A stretch of 54,974 bases of DNA, from assembly GCA_903834925.1 (NCBI GenBank), contig CAILLA010000076.1:1-54974 (forward strand), in the 5' to 3' direction. A model generated the notes under the pieces. The model saw nothing but the letters and a program-made list of their open reading frames with translations, was not told where the DNA came from and made no database searches. This document shows positions 36,146 to 45,195 of this stretch, piece after piece (position 1 is the first letter of the stretch; every line of letters begins with the position of its first letter). The position numbers and the translations under genes were made by a program. This DNA comes from an uncultured Schlesneria sp. (GTDB taxonomy: Bacteria; Planctomycetota; Planctomycetia; Planctomycetales; Planctomycetaceae).

Positions 36146-38536
36146 ATGAGGCTTGGGCTGATTGTCTGTTTTGCGTCGATGTTATTCGCATCGCCCGGCA
36201 TCGTTGTTGCCGATGAAGCCGAACTTGATAAGGAATCCGTTGAATTTTTCGAGAAGAAGATTCGTCCGCTATTGGCCAGCCGTTGTTATGAATGCCATGC
36301 CGCCGACAACGCCGAGGAAAACGGGCACCTGGTATTGGATGGACGAGCGGGCCTGCTGACGGGTGGAACTCGTGGACCCATTCTGATCGCGGGGAAGCCG
36401 GACGAAAGTTTACTTATTAGTGCGATCCGCTTCGGTGATCCAAAGCTGCAGATGCCGCCTGAAGGAAAGCTTTCGAACGACGAGATCGAGCTTTTTGTTC
36501 GCTGGATTCAGCAAGGGGCAGTCGTTCCCGATTACGGAGGGGCTGTTGAGAAGAAATCGAAGACGATCGACTGGAACGAGGCTCGAAAATTCTGGTCGTT
36601 CCTGCCACTCTCTCAACGACAACCGCCCGTTGTGAATGCAGACTCGACAACGCTACAGCCGATCGATGCTTTCATCCAAACCGACTTGACACAACAAGGA
36701 CTGACACCAAGTCCTGCCGCTGACAAAAGAACTCTTGCTCGTCGGCTGTGGTTCGACCTATTGGGGTTGCCTCCCAAACCCGACGACGTGATCGAATTCG
36801 TCGCTGATATCCGGCCTGATGCCTATGAAAGAACGGTTGATCGATTGCTGGCATCGCCGCATTTCGGCGAACGTTGGGCGAGATACTGGCTGGATCTGGC
36901 TCGCTACACCGATGTTACTCCGTCCTGGCTGAAGAACGCCGACCAGGCCTGGCTGTATCGAGACTGGGTTGTTCGAGCGATCAACGAAGATCTTCCTTAT
37001 GACGATTTCTGTAAGAAGCAGCTTGCCGCTGATGTGATTGAGAATACTGCTCCCGAAGATTATGCCGCTTTGGGATTGATCGGACTCAGTCCGACCTATT
37101 GGAAAGAACCACGGCTTGCGCCAGCCGTCATCGAAGTGATCGTGGCTGATGAATGGGATGAACGAATCGACGCGGTCTCACGTACATTTCTGGGGCTGAC
37201 GGTCGCCTGTGCTCGATGCCATGATCATAAGTTTGATCCGATTACAACACGCGACTACTACGCCCTGGCAGGGTTATTTGCCAGTACTCAAATGACCGAC
37301 AGGCCACTCTTACCATCCCCCTTGGCCGAACAGATTGTCGAAGCGCGTCAGCGTGTCGACAAATTGGACGAGGCGTTAAAAGCGATCAAAGATAAGGAAT
37401 CCGAAGAAGCAAAGAAGCTGATTGCCGAAATCGACGGCCTGCGCAAATCGACCCCTCAATTCGATGCACGCATGGCACATACTGTCGAAGAAGCGAGCTT
37501 ATACGTGTTGCCGGACGGGCCCGAGATGACAAAACTTGATGTCCGGAAACGTCAACCGCGAGACCTGCCGATCTTTCGACGGGGAAACCCAGGCAACCCG
37601 GGCGAGATTGTCCCTCGACGGTTCATTGAGGTTCTGTCGCCTGGTACGCCTTCCCCGTTTACGTCCGGAAGCGGACGTCGTGAGTTTGCCGAATCGCTGT
37701 TTCAAGAAGCCAGGGGGCTGACAGCTCGGGTCCTCGTGAATCGCATCTGGTCGCACCATTTTGGTAAAGGTCTGGTCAGAACCCCCAGCGATTTTGGAGT
37801 TCAAGGGGACCGGCCATCTCACCCGGAATTACTGGAATGGCTCGCTGCCGAGACGGTTGGAAATACCGAACTTCAAAGCCCGCAGGACTGGACGTTGAAA
37901 CGTCTCCACCGACTGCTCGTAACCTCGGCCACCTATCGGCAATCAAGCGAGACTCGACCAACCGCCTCAGGGCAGACCGCTGGTTCACGATCGGTTCAAG
38001 TTGATCCGGATAATCACTGGCTGGCTCGAATGAGTCGACGGCGACTGGATATCGAACCGTGGCGAGATGAAATGCTTTCCGTCGCGGATAATCTGGATGT
38101 GACAATGGGTGGCCCGGCAGCGGAGCTGGACTTGCCGACAAACACTCGCAGGACACTCTACGGAAAAGTCGGACGCGACGAACAAAACGACATGCTGCGT
38201 CTATTCGACTTTCCTCCGCCGACATCGCACAGTCCGGCCCGCGACGTGACGACAACGCCGCTTCAGCAATTGTTCCTGTTAAACAGTGAATTCGTCGAAT
38301 CACAGTCGGTGAAACTCGCGGCCAAGCTGCATGCTGATCGACCCGATTCGACCACATCAGAAAAAATCGTGGCCTGTTATCAGTACCTGTATCAGCGAAT
38401 TCCCAGCGAGGTTGAAATTCAACTTGGCGAACGGTTTCTTAAACCTCCAGCCTCAGATCCGACATCGGATAACAGTCGCTGGCCTCTTTATCTGCAGTCG
38501 CTTTTTGGGCTGAACGAATTGCTGTTTGTTGATTAA
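36146..38536 (+). CDS. Exported PSCyt1-DUF1549-DUF1553 protein
   Basis: 796 residues. A signal peptide (LGLIVCFASMLFASPGIVVA) is followed by a planctomycete cytochrome c domain with heme motif CYECH (C47-H51), then DUF1549 (DAFIQTDLTQQGLTPSPAA, FGERWARYWLDLARY, and a second CxxCH in VACARCHDHKFDPIT). A charged coiled coil (KLDEALKAIKDKESEEAKKL) leads to DUF1553 (ARVLVNRIWSHHFGKGLV, YGKVGRDEQNDMLRLFDFPP). It is probably a periplasmic heme protein of unknown substrate. Start ATG 36146 is supported by GGAG and the signal peptide. A DUF1501 gene, its usual neighbour, is not adjacent. Its stop is only 2 bases from the convergent phosphohexomutase stop. Confidence 0.93.
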   Translation: MRLGLIVCFASMLFASPGIVVADEAELDKESVEFFEKKIRPLLASRCYECHAADNAEENGHLVLDGRAGLLTGGTRGPILIAGKPDESLLISAIRFGDPKLQMPPEGKLSNDEIELFVRWIQQGAVVPDYGGAVEKKSKTIDWNEARKFWSFLPLSQRQPPVVNADSTTLQPIDAFIQTDLTQQGLTPSPAADKRTLARRLWFDLLGLPPKPDDVIEFVADIRPDAYERTVDRLLASPHFGERWARYWLDLARYTDVTPSWLKNADQAWLYRDWVVRAINEDLPYDDFCKKQLAADVIENTAPEDYAALGLIGLSPTYWKEPRLAPAVIEVIVADEWDERIDAVSRTFLGLTVACARCHDHKFDPITTRDYYALAGLFASTQMTDRPLLPSPLAEQIVEARQRVDKLDEALKAIKDKESEEAKKLIAEIDGLRKSTPQFDARMAHTVEEASLYVLPDGPEMTKLDVRKRQPRDLPIFRRGNPGNPGEIVPRRFIEVLSPGTPSPFTSGSGRREFAESLFQEARGLTARVLVNRIWSHHFGKGLVRTPSDFGVQGDRPSHPELLEWLAAETVGNTELQSPQDWTLKRLHRLLVTSATYRQSSETRPTASGQTAGSRSVQVDPDNHWLARMSRRRLDIEPWRDEMLSVADNLDVTMGGPAAELDLPTNTRRTLYGKVGRDEQNDMLRLFDFPPPTSHSPARDVTTTPLQQLFLLNSEFVESQSVKLAAKLHADRPDSTTSEKIVACYQYLYQRIPSEVEIQLGERFLKPPASDPTSDNSRWPLYLQSLFGLNELLFVD

Positions 38537-38538
38537 TT

Positions 38539-40437
38539 CTAAATCGCCGACACCAGCCATTTCTTCAATTCGGATTCCAGTTCCACAAGACATTTCTGAC
38601 CCAGCTTCTTTGCTTCGCTCAGTGGTAGTTCAGGTGAGACGTTTGCGAACAGGTAGAACTTGATCTTGGGTTCGGTTCCTGACGGCCGGCCTGCAAGAGT
38701 CACTCGACAAGGGCCGGAATGGCCTTCCAGGATCAGCAAATCTCCTGAGGGGTGTGGCAAGTCGACCTGAACGGTAATGGACGGAAGCAACGGAAGCGAT
38801 TTCATCACGTGCCGCTGATAGTCCTTGACGGTTTCAAATGAAATCGTCCCTAACGAGGCTGGCGTTCGTTCTCTCAAGGCGTGCATCATCTGGGCGATCT
38901 GGCTGCTTCCTGAAGCTCCCGGACACGTCTGGACGAACTGGACCTCGTGGTAATAGCCGTGTTTAACACACAGTTCATCAAGCCGGTCGACTAACGTCTT
39001 TCCAGCAGACTGAAGTTCGCTGGCGAGTTCCAATGCGAAGATCGCTGCTACACAGGCGTCTTTGTCACGGCAGTACGAACCCGCCATATAGCCGACCGAT
39101 TCTTCTGCCGCGAAGACGAACTGATCGGGCCCGTTCGCGTCGATCGCCCCGGCGATCCATTTGAAGCCCACTAGCAGATCACGAATGACGCGAACGCCGT
39201 AGGCATGACCAATTGGAACAAGCATCGGAGTGGTGACGAGCGTCTCCACGAGAAAATGATCGGGCGTCAACGTCTTGGCAGCGGCACGTTTGGAAAGAAT
39301 GTAATCCGCCAGTAACGCTCCAAGTTGATTACCCGACAGGCAGGTGAATTCATCACCTTGAGTCCTGACCGCTACCGCAAGGCGGTCGGCATCGGGATCT
39401 GACGCCAGCACAAGAGCGTGTCCATTCGCCCTGGCGAAGTCGATCGCAGGACGAAGTGCCTGGGGACGTTCCGGGTTTGGCAGATGGTCAGGGACATTGG
39501 GAAATGAACCATCCTGCGAGCATTGAGGCTCATAAAGTTCAACGTCCCGATAGCCTGCTTGTAAAATCGAGCGATAAATCGATGAAGCGCCGACACCATG
39601 CATCGGAGAATAAAGAGCACGAATCGTTCGCGCGGAGGAAAGGCTTAATGCACAGACTTCGTCGATATAAGCCTGATCGACGTCGAGATCTTTTGACTCC
39701 GAAAGAATCACGATCTTGCCTTCTTGTACCGCAACGTCGAAATCGACGGTGGGAATTTCTTCGCTGGCATCAACGCAGGCGATAATCCCCTGATCGTGAG
39801 GGGGCAAGACTTGCCCACCGGTATTCCAGTAGGCTTTGAATCCATTGTCGCTTGGCGGATTGTGGGAAGCCGAAATCATGACGCCCGTATCACATTTCAG
39901 ATACCGAACGGCAAACGAGAGTTCCGGTGTCGCGCGAGGTTCAGGAAAGAAAAAGACTTGAAATCCATGAGCTGCCAGGATTGATGCCGTTAAGCGAGCA
40001 AATTCCGTCGAACGGTGTCGCGTGTCACGAGCGATAACAGCTCGCAACCCCGTAGCATCGGCTTCAGCCCGTGCAAGCCGCTCGACATTCGCATCATGCA
40101 ACGCACCAGGACTCGCCATTCGCTGAACGTAAACAGCAAGCCCATGGGCCGATTCCGCAATCGTGCGGGCATTGATCGTGGCCGAGCCGATTTCGCTCAT
40201 CGGCCCCCTTCGACCACCGGTACCAAACGGAATTCGTTCCCAGAATAAACGATCCAATTCCGCGAAGTTGGCGTCGTCAACAAGTCGCAACAGTTGATCG
40301 CGGTATTCGCCATAATACGGCTCGGACAACCACCGGTTGACGTTCTGACCGGAAGCCGCTGTCAGCTGTCCTGAACGCACTGCCTGATCGACAGTATTTC
40401 GCGCCGCGTCAATTCTATGAACATTGTCATTTGACAT
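38539..40437 (-). CDS. Phosphoglucomutase/phosphomannomutase
   Basis: 632 residues, alpha-D-phosphohexomutase superfamily. Four signature sites are present: catalytic serine in ISASHNPPSDNGFK, metal loop DPDADR, sugar-binding EES (FAAEESVGYM), and phosphate-binding GRPSGTEPKIK. The long form resembles PgcA-type phosphoglucomutases. It interconverts hexose 6- and 1-phosphates; with the guanylyltransferase gene divergent at 40832, a mannose route to GDP-mannose is plausible. AGGAAG about 6 bases upstream supports ATG 40437. The segment RLARAEADATG, just before the GLRAVIARDTRH strand, is encoded by the dispersed GGGCTTYAGCCC element (40051-40074), so a repeat has been tolerated in a surface loop. 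Confidence 0.92.
   Translation of the reverse strand: MSNDNVHRIDAARNTVDQAVRSGQLTAASGQNVNRWLSEPYYGEYRDQLLRLVDDANFAELDRLFWERIPFGTGGRRGPMSEIGSATINARTIAESAHGLAVYVQRMASPGALHDANVERLARAEADATGLRAVIARDTRHRSTEFARLTASILAAHGFQVFFFPEPRATPELSFAVRYLKCDTGVMISASHNPPSDNGFKAYWNTGGQVLPPHDQGIIACVDASEEIPTVDFDVAVQEGKIVILSESKDLDVDQAYIDEVCALSLSSARTIRALYSPMHGVGASSIYRSILQAGYRDVELYEPQCSQDGSFPNVPDHLPNPERPQALRPAIDFARANGHALVLASDPDADRLAVAVRTQGDEFTCLSGNQLGALLADYILSKRAAAKTLTPDHFLVETLVTTPMLVPIGHAYGVRVIRDLLVGFKWIAGAIDANGPDQFVFAAEESVGYMAGSYCRDKDACVAAIFALELASELQSAGKTLVDRLDELCVKHGYYHEVQFVQTCPGASGSSQIAQMMHALRERTPASLGTISFETVKDYQRHVMKSLPLLPSITVQVDLPHPSGDLLILEGHSGPCRVTLAGRPSGTEPKIKFYLFANVSPELPLSEAKKLGQKCLVELESELKKWLVSAI
40051..40074 (+). 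repeat. GGGCTTYAGCCC element, copy B (inside a CDS)
   Basis: 24-base copy with core CATCGGCTTCAGCCCGTG, lying within the phosphohexomutase gene on the opposite strand and adding in-frame residues (ARAEADAT). It shares 23 of 24 positions with copy A. Confidence 0.8.
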
Positions 40438-40831
40438 CTGTTGCTTCCTGTATTCATGATGCCCGTAGAACGGCTGTAAATGATTGTTCGGTCAATCTTC
40501 TGGCTCGGTGTGCCACTGCTTGACCGTCTTCGATCAAGCAGTGCTCTTCGTCCTCCAAAATGGAGAAGAAACTGCTTCTTCGAAGACTCCGATGCGGTGG
40601 CATAGAATCCTGATTGAGAAGTTTGACAAAGCATTGTCGCGACTTCAATGACTTCGAGATGTGATTGCAAAAATAACCATTCAGACGGAAGAGGAATCAT
40701 TCGGGTAGGAAACGATCCACATGTTGAATCCGAATCCGCTCGAATCACCGAGACCGGTGTGATCCACTGGCCCTTCTAGAGGACCTGGGGATCTCGACAA
40801 GATCGAATACTTTTAACGAAGGAAGCTTGAA
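40438..40831. other. Divergent intergenic region
   Basis: 394 bases between the phosphohexomutase and guanylyltransferase genes; promoters for both are expected. Small hairpins are visible (CTTGA/TCAAG near 40520, GAAGAA/TTCTTC near 40565, CACCG/CGGTG near 40747). The open frame at 40362-40748 on the minus strand shows no protein features. Confidence 0.45.
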
Positions 40832-41911
40832 ATGTTACACGCGGTCATCATGGCGGGCGGATCAGGAACCAGATTCTGGCCACAAAGTCGTCGAGAACTC
40901 CCGAAACAATTCTTGCGAATGACAGGGAACGAAACCCTCATTCAACAATCGGCCAATCGATGTCAGCCAGCCATCTCGCCCGAACACATCTGGGTCGTGA
41001 CGGGGGCAGCGCACGCCGTTGAAACGGCTCGACAACTGACTGATGTTCCAGGGAATCAGATTCTCGTGGAACCGTGTGGCCGGAATACGGCTCCTTGTAT
41101 CGGTCTGGCGGCTATCGAATTACTGGCAACGGACCCTGATGCGATTATGCTTGTTACGCCGGCAGATCATGTCATCAGCCCAAACGCCAAATTTCAACAG
41201 GCGATCACACAAGCGGTCAGTCTCATCGAAGCGGAACCTTCGAGATTCGTGCTGTTTGGTGTCGAACCGACTTATCCTTCGACGGGTTTCGGTTATATCC
41301 AGCGTGGTGAGCGAATGGAGACGACATCGTGCCCAACCTATCGGGTGAAAAGTTTTCAAGAGAAGCCGAATCAACTGACTGCCGCCAGGTTCATGGCGAC
41401 CAGCGAATATTATTGGAATTGCGGTATCTTCGTCTGGCGCGCTCAAACAATTCTCGATTCGTTGAAACAGCACTCCCCCGAAATCTTTGAACGGCTGGAA
41501 AAAATCCGTCCGGGGATCGCAACAGGTCACACACAAGAACTGTTGGAGCGAGAATTCCCGCTGATGCCGTCGATTTCAATTGACTATGCCGTGCTCGAAA
41601 AAGCGGCCAGTCAAGTCTGTGTGCTGGAAGCTCCTTTTGAATGGGACGATGTTGGCAGCTGGCAAGCACTTCCAAGACTCTTTCCGACCGATCGGGATGG
41701 AAATACCATCGACGGTCTCTGTTGCAGCGTCGACACGTCGGGATGCATTGTCCGATCCGATGCCGAACACTTGATCGCCACGATCGGCGTCAAAGATCTG
41801 ATCATCGTTCATACGGCGACGGCAACTCTGGTTGCTGACAAGCGGGATGAAGGGGCGATCAAAAAGCTGATTACCGAACTCGAAAAGCGAGGATTGACCG
41901 CGTACCTTTGA
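40832..41911 (+). CDS. manC: Mannose-1-phosphate guanylyltransferase
   Basis: 359 residues, the single-domain form without the C-terminal isomerase. It makes GDP-mannose from mannose-1-phosphate and GTP for surface polysaccharides. The nucleotide-binding opening MAGGSGTRFWPQSR with PKQF, the FQEKPN motif, WNCGIFVWR and EWDDVGSWQAL are all present. GGAAG about 6 bases before ATG 40832 supports the start. It is divergent from the phosphohexomutase gene, which could supply mannose-1-phosphate, and 5 bases from the murD stop, convergent. Confidence 0.95.
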   Translation: MLHAVIMAGGSGTRFWPQSRRELPKQFLRMTGNETLIQQSANRCQPAISPEHIWVVTGAAHAVETARQLTDVPGNQILVEPCGRNTAPCIGLAAIELLATDPDAIMLVTPADHVISPNAKFQQAITQAVSLIEAEPSRFVLFGVEPTYPSTGFGYIQRGERMETTSCPTYRVKSFQEKPNQLTAARFMATSEYYWNCGIFVWRAQTILDSLKQHSPEIFERLEKIRPGIATGHTQELLEREFPLMPSISIDYAVLEKAASQVCVLEAPFEWDDVGSWQALPRLFPTDRDGNTIDGLCCSVDTSGCIVRSDAEHLIATIGVKDLIIVHTATATLVADKRDEGAIKKLITELEKRGLTAYL

Positions 41912-41916
41912 GCAGG

Positions 41917-43338
41917 TCAGGATTGGCCCGCCGCATATTGTCGGACCAATTCCGCGAACTGCGCACCGCGATCCGCGAAGTTACGGAACCAGTCATAGCT
42001 GGCACAACCTGGTGACAGCAAGACGACGTCGCCAGGTGCCGAATGTTCCACGGCCCAGTCGAAAGCGGCGACAAAGGAAGTTTGTGGCAACGAAATGTCG
42101 CACGTATGTGACTCGTTGGAGTTAATCATTTCGCGTAACGAAACGGCGGTCTGACCCATCAGAGAAACCGCTTTGGCCTGACGTGCGATGGCGGCGGCCA
42201 TGTGGCTGAGATCGACGTGTTTGTCGTAACCGCCCGCCAGAAGCACGATCGGGGCATCGAATGCCAACAATGCCACTTCGGCCGATTCTGGTGTCGTGGC
42301 TAACGAGTCATTGTAAAACCGACGTCCTGCCACTTCGGCGATGAATTGCAATCGATGAGGCAACGGTTGGTAGTTCTCGATCCCCTGTTTCACACTTTCG
42401 ACATCGGCACCAACGGAAATCGATGCTGCTATTGCCGCCAGTGCATTCGCAATGTTGTGGCGACCAGGTAACTTCAGCCAATCCATCACCGGCCACCGCT
42501 CGTCGCAACCGTTGATTCGAACGACCGCCTGGCGATTCTCGAAGAAGACCCCTTGCCGACCCGAATGATCAAGACCGAATTCCAGTCGTCGACTATGCAC
42601 CGGCCAGTTCGTGACATCGATGTCATCTGCATTCAGGATGGCCGTGTCTTGCGGTGTTTGCCAGCGGAGGATTGTCTGTTTCGCCCGTCGATAGTCATCC
42701 AGATCAACGTGCCAGTCGAGATGATTCGGCGCAAAATTGGTCACAACTGCGACATGTGGACTCAATTGTAATCGATTGAGATCGGCCAGTTGAAAGCTGC
42801 TTAATTCGAGTACCACAATGTCGTTTTGTTGAATTTGATCGACGACCGGCAACAGACTTGTTCCGATATTTCCGCCTAACCAGGCTCGACGGCCCGGTTG
42901 ACGTTGCAGAAATTTCTCAATGATCGAATACGTCATCGCCGTCGTGGTCGATTTACCGTTGCTGCCGGTTACGGCAACGACCTTGGCCCGATTCCATTTC
43001 CAGAACAGATTCATTTCACTGGTGATGGGAACGCCGGCACTGATGGCTTCGTTGAGAAACGGGCAGTCTCGTTTCACCGCCGGGCTCACGACGATCAGAT
43101 CCGCTGACCGGAAATCATTCTGATCGTGACCACCAAGGACGAGTCGGTCCGGCGGCGTCTCTTTCAATTCGGCCAGCGAATCGGTCAGTTTTTCGATCGG
43201 ACGAAGATCCGTCACGGTGACTAAAGCACCTCTTGAGACGAGGAACTTCACCGCGCCAATTCCACCACCAAACGAACCAAGCCCCATCACCAGGACTCGT
43301 CGTTGTCGATAGTCATCAAAATCGTGATCGACGATCAT
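41917..43338 (-). CDS. murD: UDP-N-acetylmuramoylalanine--D-glutamate ligase
   Basis: 473 residues. It adds D-glutamate to UDP-MurNAc-L-Ala in the cytoplasmic stage of peptidoglycan synthesis. The N-terminal dinucleotide-like domain (VLVMGLGSFGGGIGA), the ATP loop TGSNGKST (124-131), the Mur ligase motif NFAPNHLDWH and the C-terminal YNDSLATTPES and LLAGGYDKHVD are clear. The gene is outside the usual dcw cluster. It overlaps the HAD phosphatase gene as ATGA (43335-43338). Its presence supports peptidoglycan in this planctomycete. Confidence 0.95.
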   Translation of the reverse strand: MIVDHDFDDYRQRRVLVMGLGSFGGGIGAVKFLVSRGALVTVTDLRPIEKLTDSLAELKETPPDRLVLGGHDQNDFRSADLIVVSPAVKRDCPFLNEAISAGVPITSEMNLFWKWNRAKVVAVTGSNGKSTTTAMTYSIIEKFLQRQPGRRAWLGGNIGTSLLPVVDQIQQNDIVVLELSSFQLADLNRLQLSPHVAVVTNFAPNHLDWHVDLDDYRRAKQTILRWQTPQDTAILNADDIDVTNWPVHSRRLEFGLDHSGRQGVFFENRQAVVRINGCDERWPVMDWLKLPGRHNIANALAAIAASISVGADVESVKQGIENYQPLPHRLQFIAEVAGRRFYNDSLATTPESAEVALLAFDAPIVLLAGGYDKHVDLSHMAAAIARQAKAVSLMGQTAVSLREMINSNESHTCDISLPQTSFVAAFDWAVEHSAPGDVVLLSPGCASYDWFRNFADRGAQFAELVRQYAAGQS

Positions 43339-43934
43339 TCGTCACCCGTTGCAAATTTGTCTAACAGTTTTTTAGCCTCGCGAAAATCTCGCAGGATGAA
43401 GTCGGCTTCACGTGCGTAACCTGGCATTTCACCCGGAGCAAACAAAACGCTGCGCATCCCGGCTCGCCGCCCCGCCTGAAGATCGAACAGATAGTCGCCG
43501 ATCACGATGACCTGATGAACCGGCAGACCCCAACGCTCGGCAATCAATCGGTTTCCAGTCGGATCGGGTTTGGGTGGCGCATCTTCCCGCGTCACGATTT
43601 GCGAAAAAGTAAGCCCCCATCGTTTAAGTGTCCTTTCCGTCGTTTCTCGTGAATTTCGAGTCAACACCGCAGTCGAAATCCCCTTGTCATTGACATGGCT
43701 GAGAAATTCCAGCACCCCTTCAAACAGGACGGATTCATCGGCACCGCGTAATTCATGTCTCCGCAACACCTCCAGCATCCGATCCCGCTCCGGACCGTCA
43801 GGGATGCTCGCTAACCCCTCCAGGATTGGTATCCCGAAGGGCAATCCCATCTCATGACGCATCGCATCAAAATCAAGACGCGAATCGACGAGAGTTCCAT
43901 CCATATCGAAGATGATTCCACGCACTTGAGCCAT
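43335..43934 (-). CDS. HAD family phosphatase
   Basis: 199 residues, phosphoglycolate-phosphatase-like. Motif I DMDGT (nucleophile D10), motif II TRNS, motif III lysine in PPKPDP, and motif IV GDYLFDL are all visible, with a helical C1 cap between motifs I and II. The substrate is unknown; phosphoglycolate or a sugar phosphate fits the subfamily. It sits 9 bases after the deacetylase gene and overlaps murD, so the three are co-transcribed. A link to cell-wall sugar metabolism is suggested only by position. Confidence 0.9.
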   Translation of the reverse strand: MAQVRGIIFDMDGTLVDSRLDFDAMRHEMGLPFGIPILEGLASIPDGPERDRMLEVLRRHELRGADESVLFEGVLEFLSHVNDKGISTAVLTRNSRETTERTLKRWGLTFSQIVTREDAPPKPDPTGNRLIAERWGLPVHQVIVIGDYLFDLQAGRRAGMRSVLFAPGEMPGYAREADFILRDFREAKKLLDKFATGDE

Positions 43935-43943
43935 GCTGTCATT

Positions 43944-44663
43944 CTAGTGTGAGAAATCGAACATTGTCTTAAAGGAGCCGATCCGAACGGACTCACGACT
44001 GGCGAACGGCTCGCCAAACTTGCGACCGATCGACCAGCCCCAGTAACGGGCTCGATCACGGATATCGTCGAGAGGTGTCGGAAATTCCTGCTTGCGTCCG
44101 GTGATGAACTGACTTTCGTAGCAACGGACGGATGCGAGTTTTTCTTCAATCGAATCACTGATGTCGAAAACGAAAGCCGGCTGCGGATGGACTCGTAGAT
44201 GAATGCTGAAATAATAAAAAATCTGTGGTGGGTGAAATGGTTCGCCCGGCATGTCGGTTCGAGACAACTTCGACCAGAAACGTGCCGCTTCAATCAGGCT
44301 TGTCGCCGCCACGTGGTCGGGATGACTGTCCTCCCAATAGGGTGCCAGCAAGATCCGGGGTCTGGTCAAGCGAAAGATCGTTGCCAATTGGCGTCGCGCG
44401 GCCAGTGTATGTTCCAGAGTCCGATTGGGGAGGCCAAGGTTGTGCCTCCAGTCCAGTTGCAGCGCGTCCGTTGCCGCCGCCGTTTCCTTCGCACGAATTT
44501 CTGGCGAGCCGTACGGGGTTGGTTCGCCATTCGTCAAATCCAGGACGCCAACGTGCAGTCCCTGACGATGGCATGCGACCAGAGTGCCACCGACGCTGAT
44601 CTCGGCATCGTCGGGATGAGGCGCGACGGCCAGGATGTCCAGAGGGCGTTCCAACGACTGCAT
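43944..44663 (-). CDS. PIG-L family N-acetylglucosamine deacetylase (BshB1-like)
   Basis: 239 residues. The zinc motif HPDDAE (H16, D18, D19) and the second motif HPDH (H114-H117) are present. The segment DLTNGEPTPYGSPEIRAKE closely follows the bacillithiol deacetylase BshB1 pattern, so it may deacetylate GlcNAc-malate in bacillithiol synthesis; other GlcNAc-conjugate substrates are possible. No bshA or bshC homologue is in the window. It is the first gene of the leftward run with the HAD phosphatase and murD. Confidence 0.88.
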   Translation of the reverse strand: MQSLERPLDILAVAPHPDDAEISVGGTLVACHRQGLHVGVLDLTNGEPTPYGSPEIRAKETAAATDALQLDWRHNLGLPNRTLEHTLAARRQLATIFRLTRPRILLAPYWEDSHPDHVAATSLIEAARFWSKLSRTDMPGEPFHPPQIFYYFSIHLRVHPQPAFVFDISDSIEEKLASVRCYESQFITGRKQEFPTPLDDIRDRARYWGWSIGRKFGEPFASRESVRIGSFKTMFDFSH

Positions 44664-44780
44664 AAGAATTCATCTCGACACGAATAATGTTTTCTGGGAT
44701 AAGCCGCACTGTCTATCTCCCAAAGCAATAAATTCACAATTTCTGCCGAGCTTACCTCCGCAACCGCGTGGAGCCTAGTC

Positions 44781-45047
44781 ATGCTGCGCCGCCATAGTTT
44801 GATTCTGTTGTCGCTCGCTTTGATTAACGGCCTGTCCGTCGGCTGTTCAACGATGGGCATTAAAAACGGTGTCCCCTATTTTTCCAAGAAGGAACAATGG
44901 GAACCGGAGATTGAAGATGACAAGTGGGCCTCAGTCGGCCAGCAAGGGCGAGGCAATCGCGCTCTGGAGGACGAGAATGACCCCGTCAAGGGAATCATCA
45001 TGTCCAGAAAAGCACAGGACATCGAACGCAATCTTGGGTATAAATAA
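44781..45047 (+). CDS. Small lipoprotein of unknown function
   Basis: 88 residues. A signal peptide with a lipobox ends LSVGC; the mature part is short, acidic and starts STMGIKNGVPYFSKKEQWEP. No family name is known to me. GGAG about 8 bases before ATG 44781 supports the start. It is divergent from the deacetylase gene. Just after its stop lies a copy of the GGGCTTYAGCCC element. Confidence 0.8.
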   Translation: MLRRHSLILLSLALINGLSVGCSTMGIKNGVPYFSKKEQWEPEIEDDKWASVGQQGRGNRALEDENDPVKGIIMSRKAQDIERNLGYK

Positions 45048-45049
45048 AC

Positions 45050-45073
45050 CGTAACATGGGCTTTAGCCCGTGC
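45050..45073 (+). repeat. GGGCTTYAGCCC element, copy C (intergenic)
   Basis: 24-base copy with core CATGGGCTTTAGCCCGTG, starting 3 bases after the stop of the small lipoprotein gene. It could also act as a hairpin at the transcript end. Confidence 0.8.
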
Positions 45074-45150
45074 GCCGCGAAGCATTTTCGAAGAGGGCGT
45101 CGGGCGTCCAACTTTCAAAATTGGCCGGCGGAACGCCATCTTCAAATAGG

Positions 45151-45195
45151 GCAAAGGCCCGTTAACCACCCCTGTGGATGGGGTGGGATTGCGTT
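45151..45195 (+). repeat. 45-bp double-hairpin element, copy 1
   Basis: It starts GCAAAGGCCCGTTAACCACC and ends with a GC-rich palindromic half. Two hairpins (GGGC-AAAG-GCCC and CCACCCC-TGTGGA-TGGGGTGG-like) flank GTTAAC. It overlaps the end of the antiporter gene and supplies its stop codon. Copies 2 and 3 lie at 52457-52501 and, inverted, at 54789-54833. Confidence 0.85.

Noticed and set aside
40362-40748. Minus-strand frame upstream of the phosphohexomutase
   Set aside because: Overlaps the start of the enzyme in another frame and has no recognisable features.
4639-44663. A surface-polysaccharide biosynthetic cluster
   Set aside because: The ligase-like protein, GT-C enzyme, phosphohexomutase and guanylyltransferase are far apart with unrelated genes between; they may cooperate but do not form a cluster.
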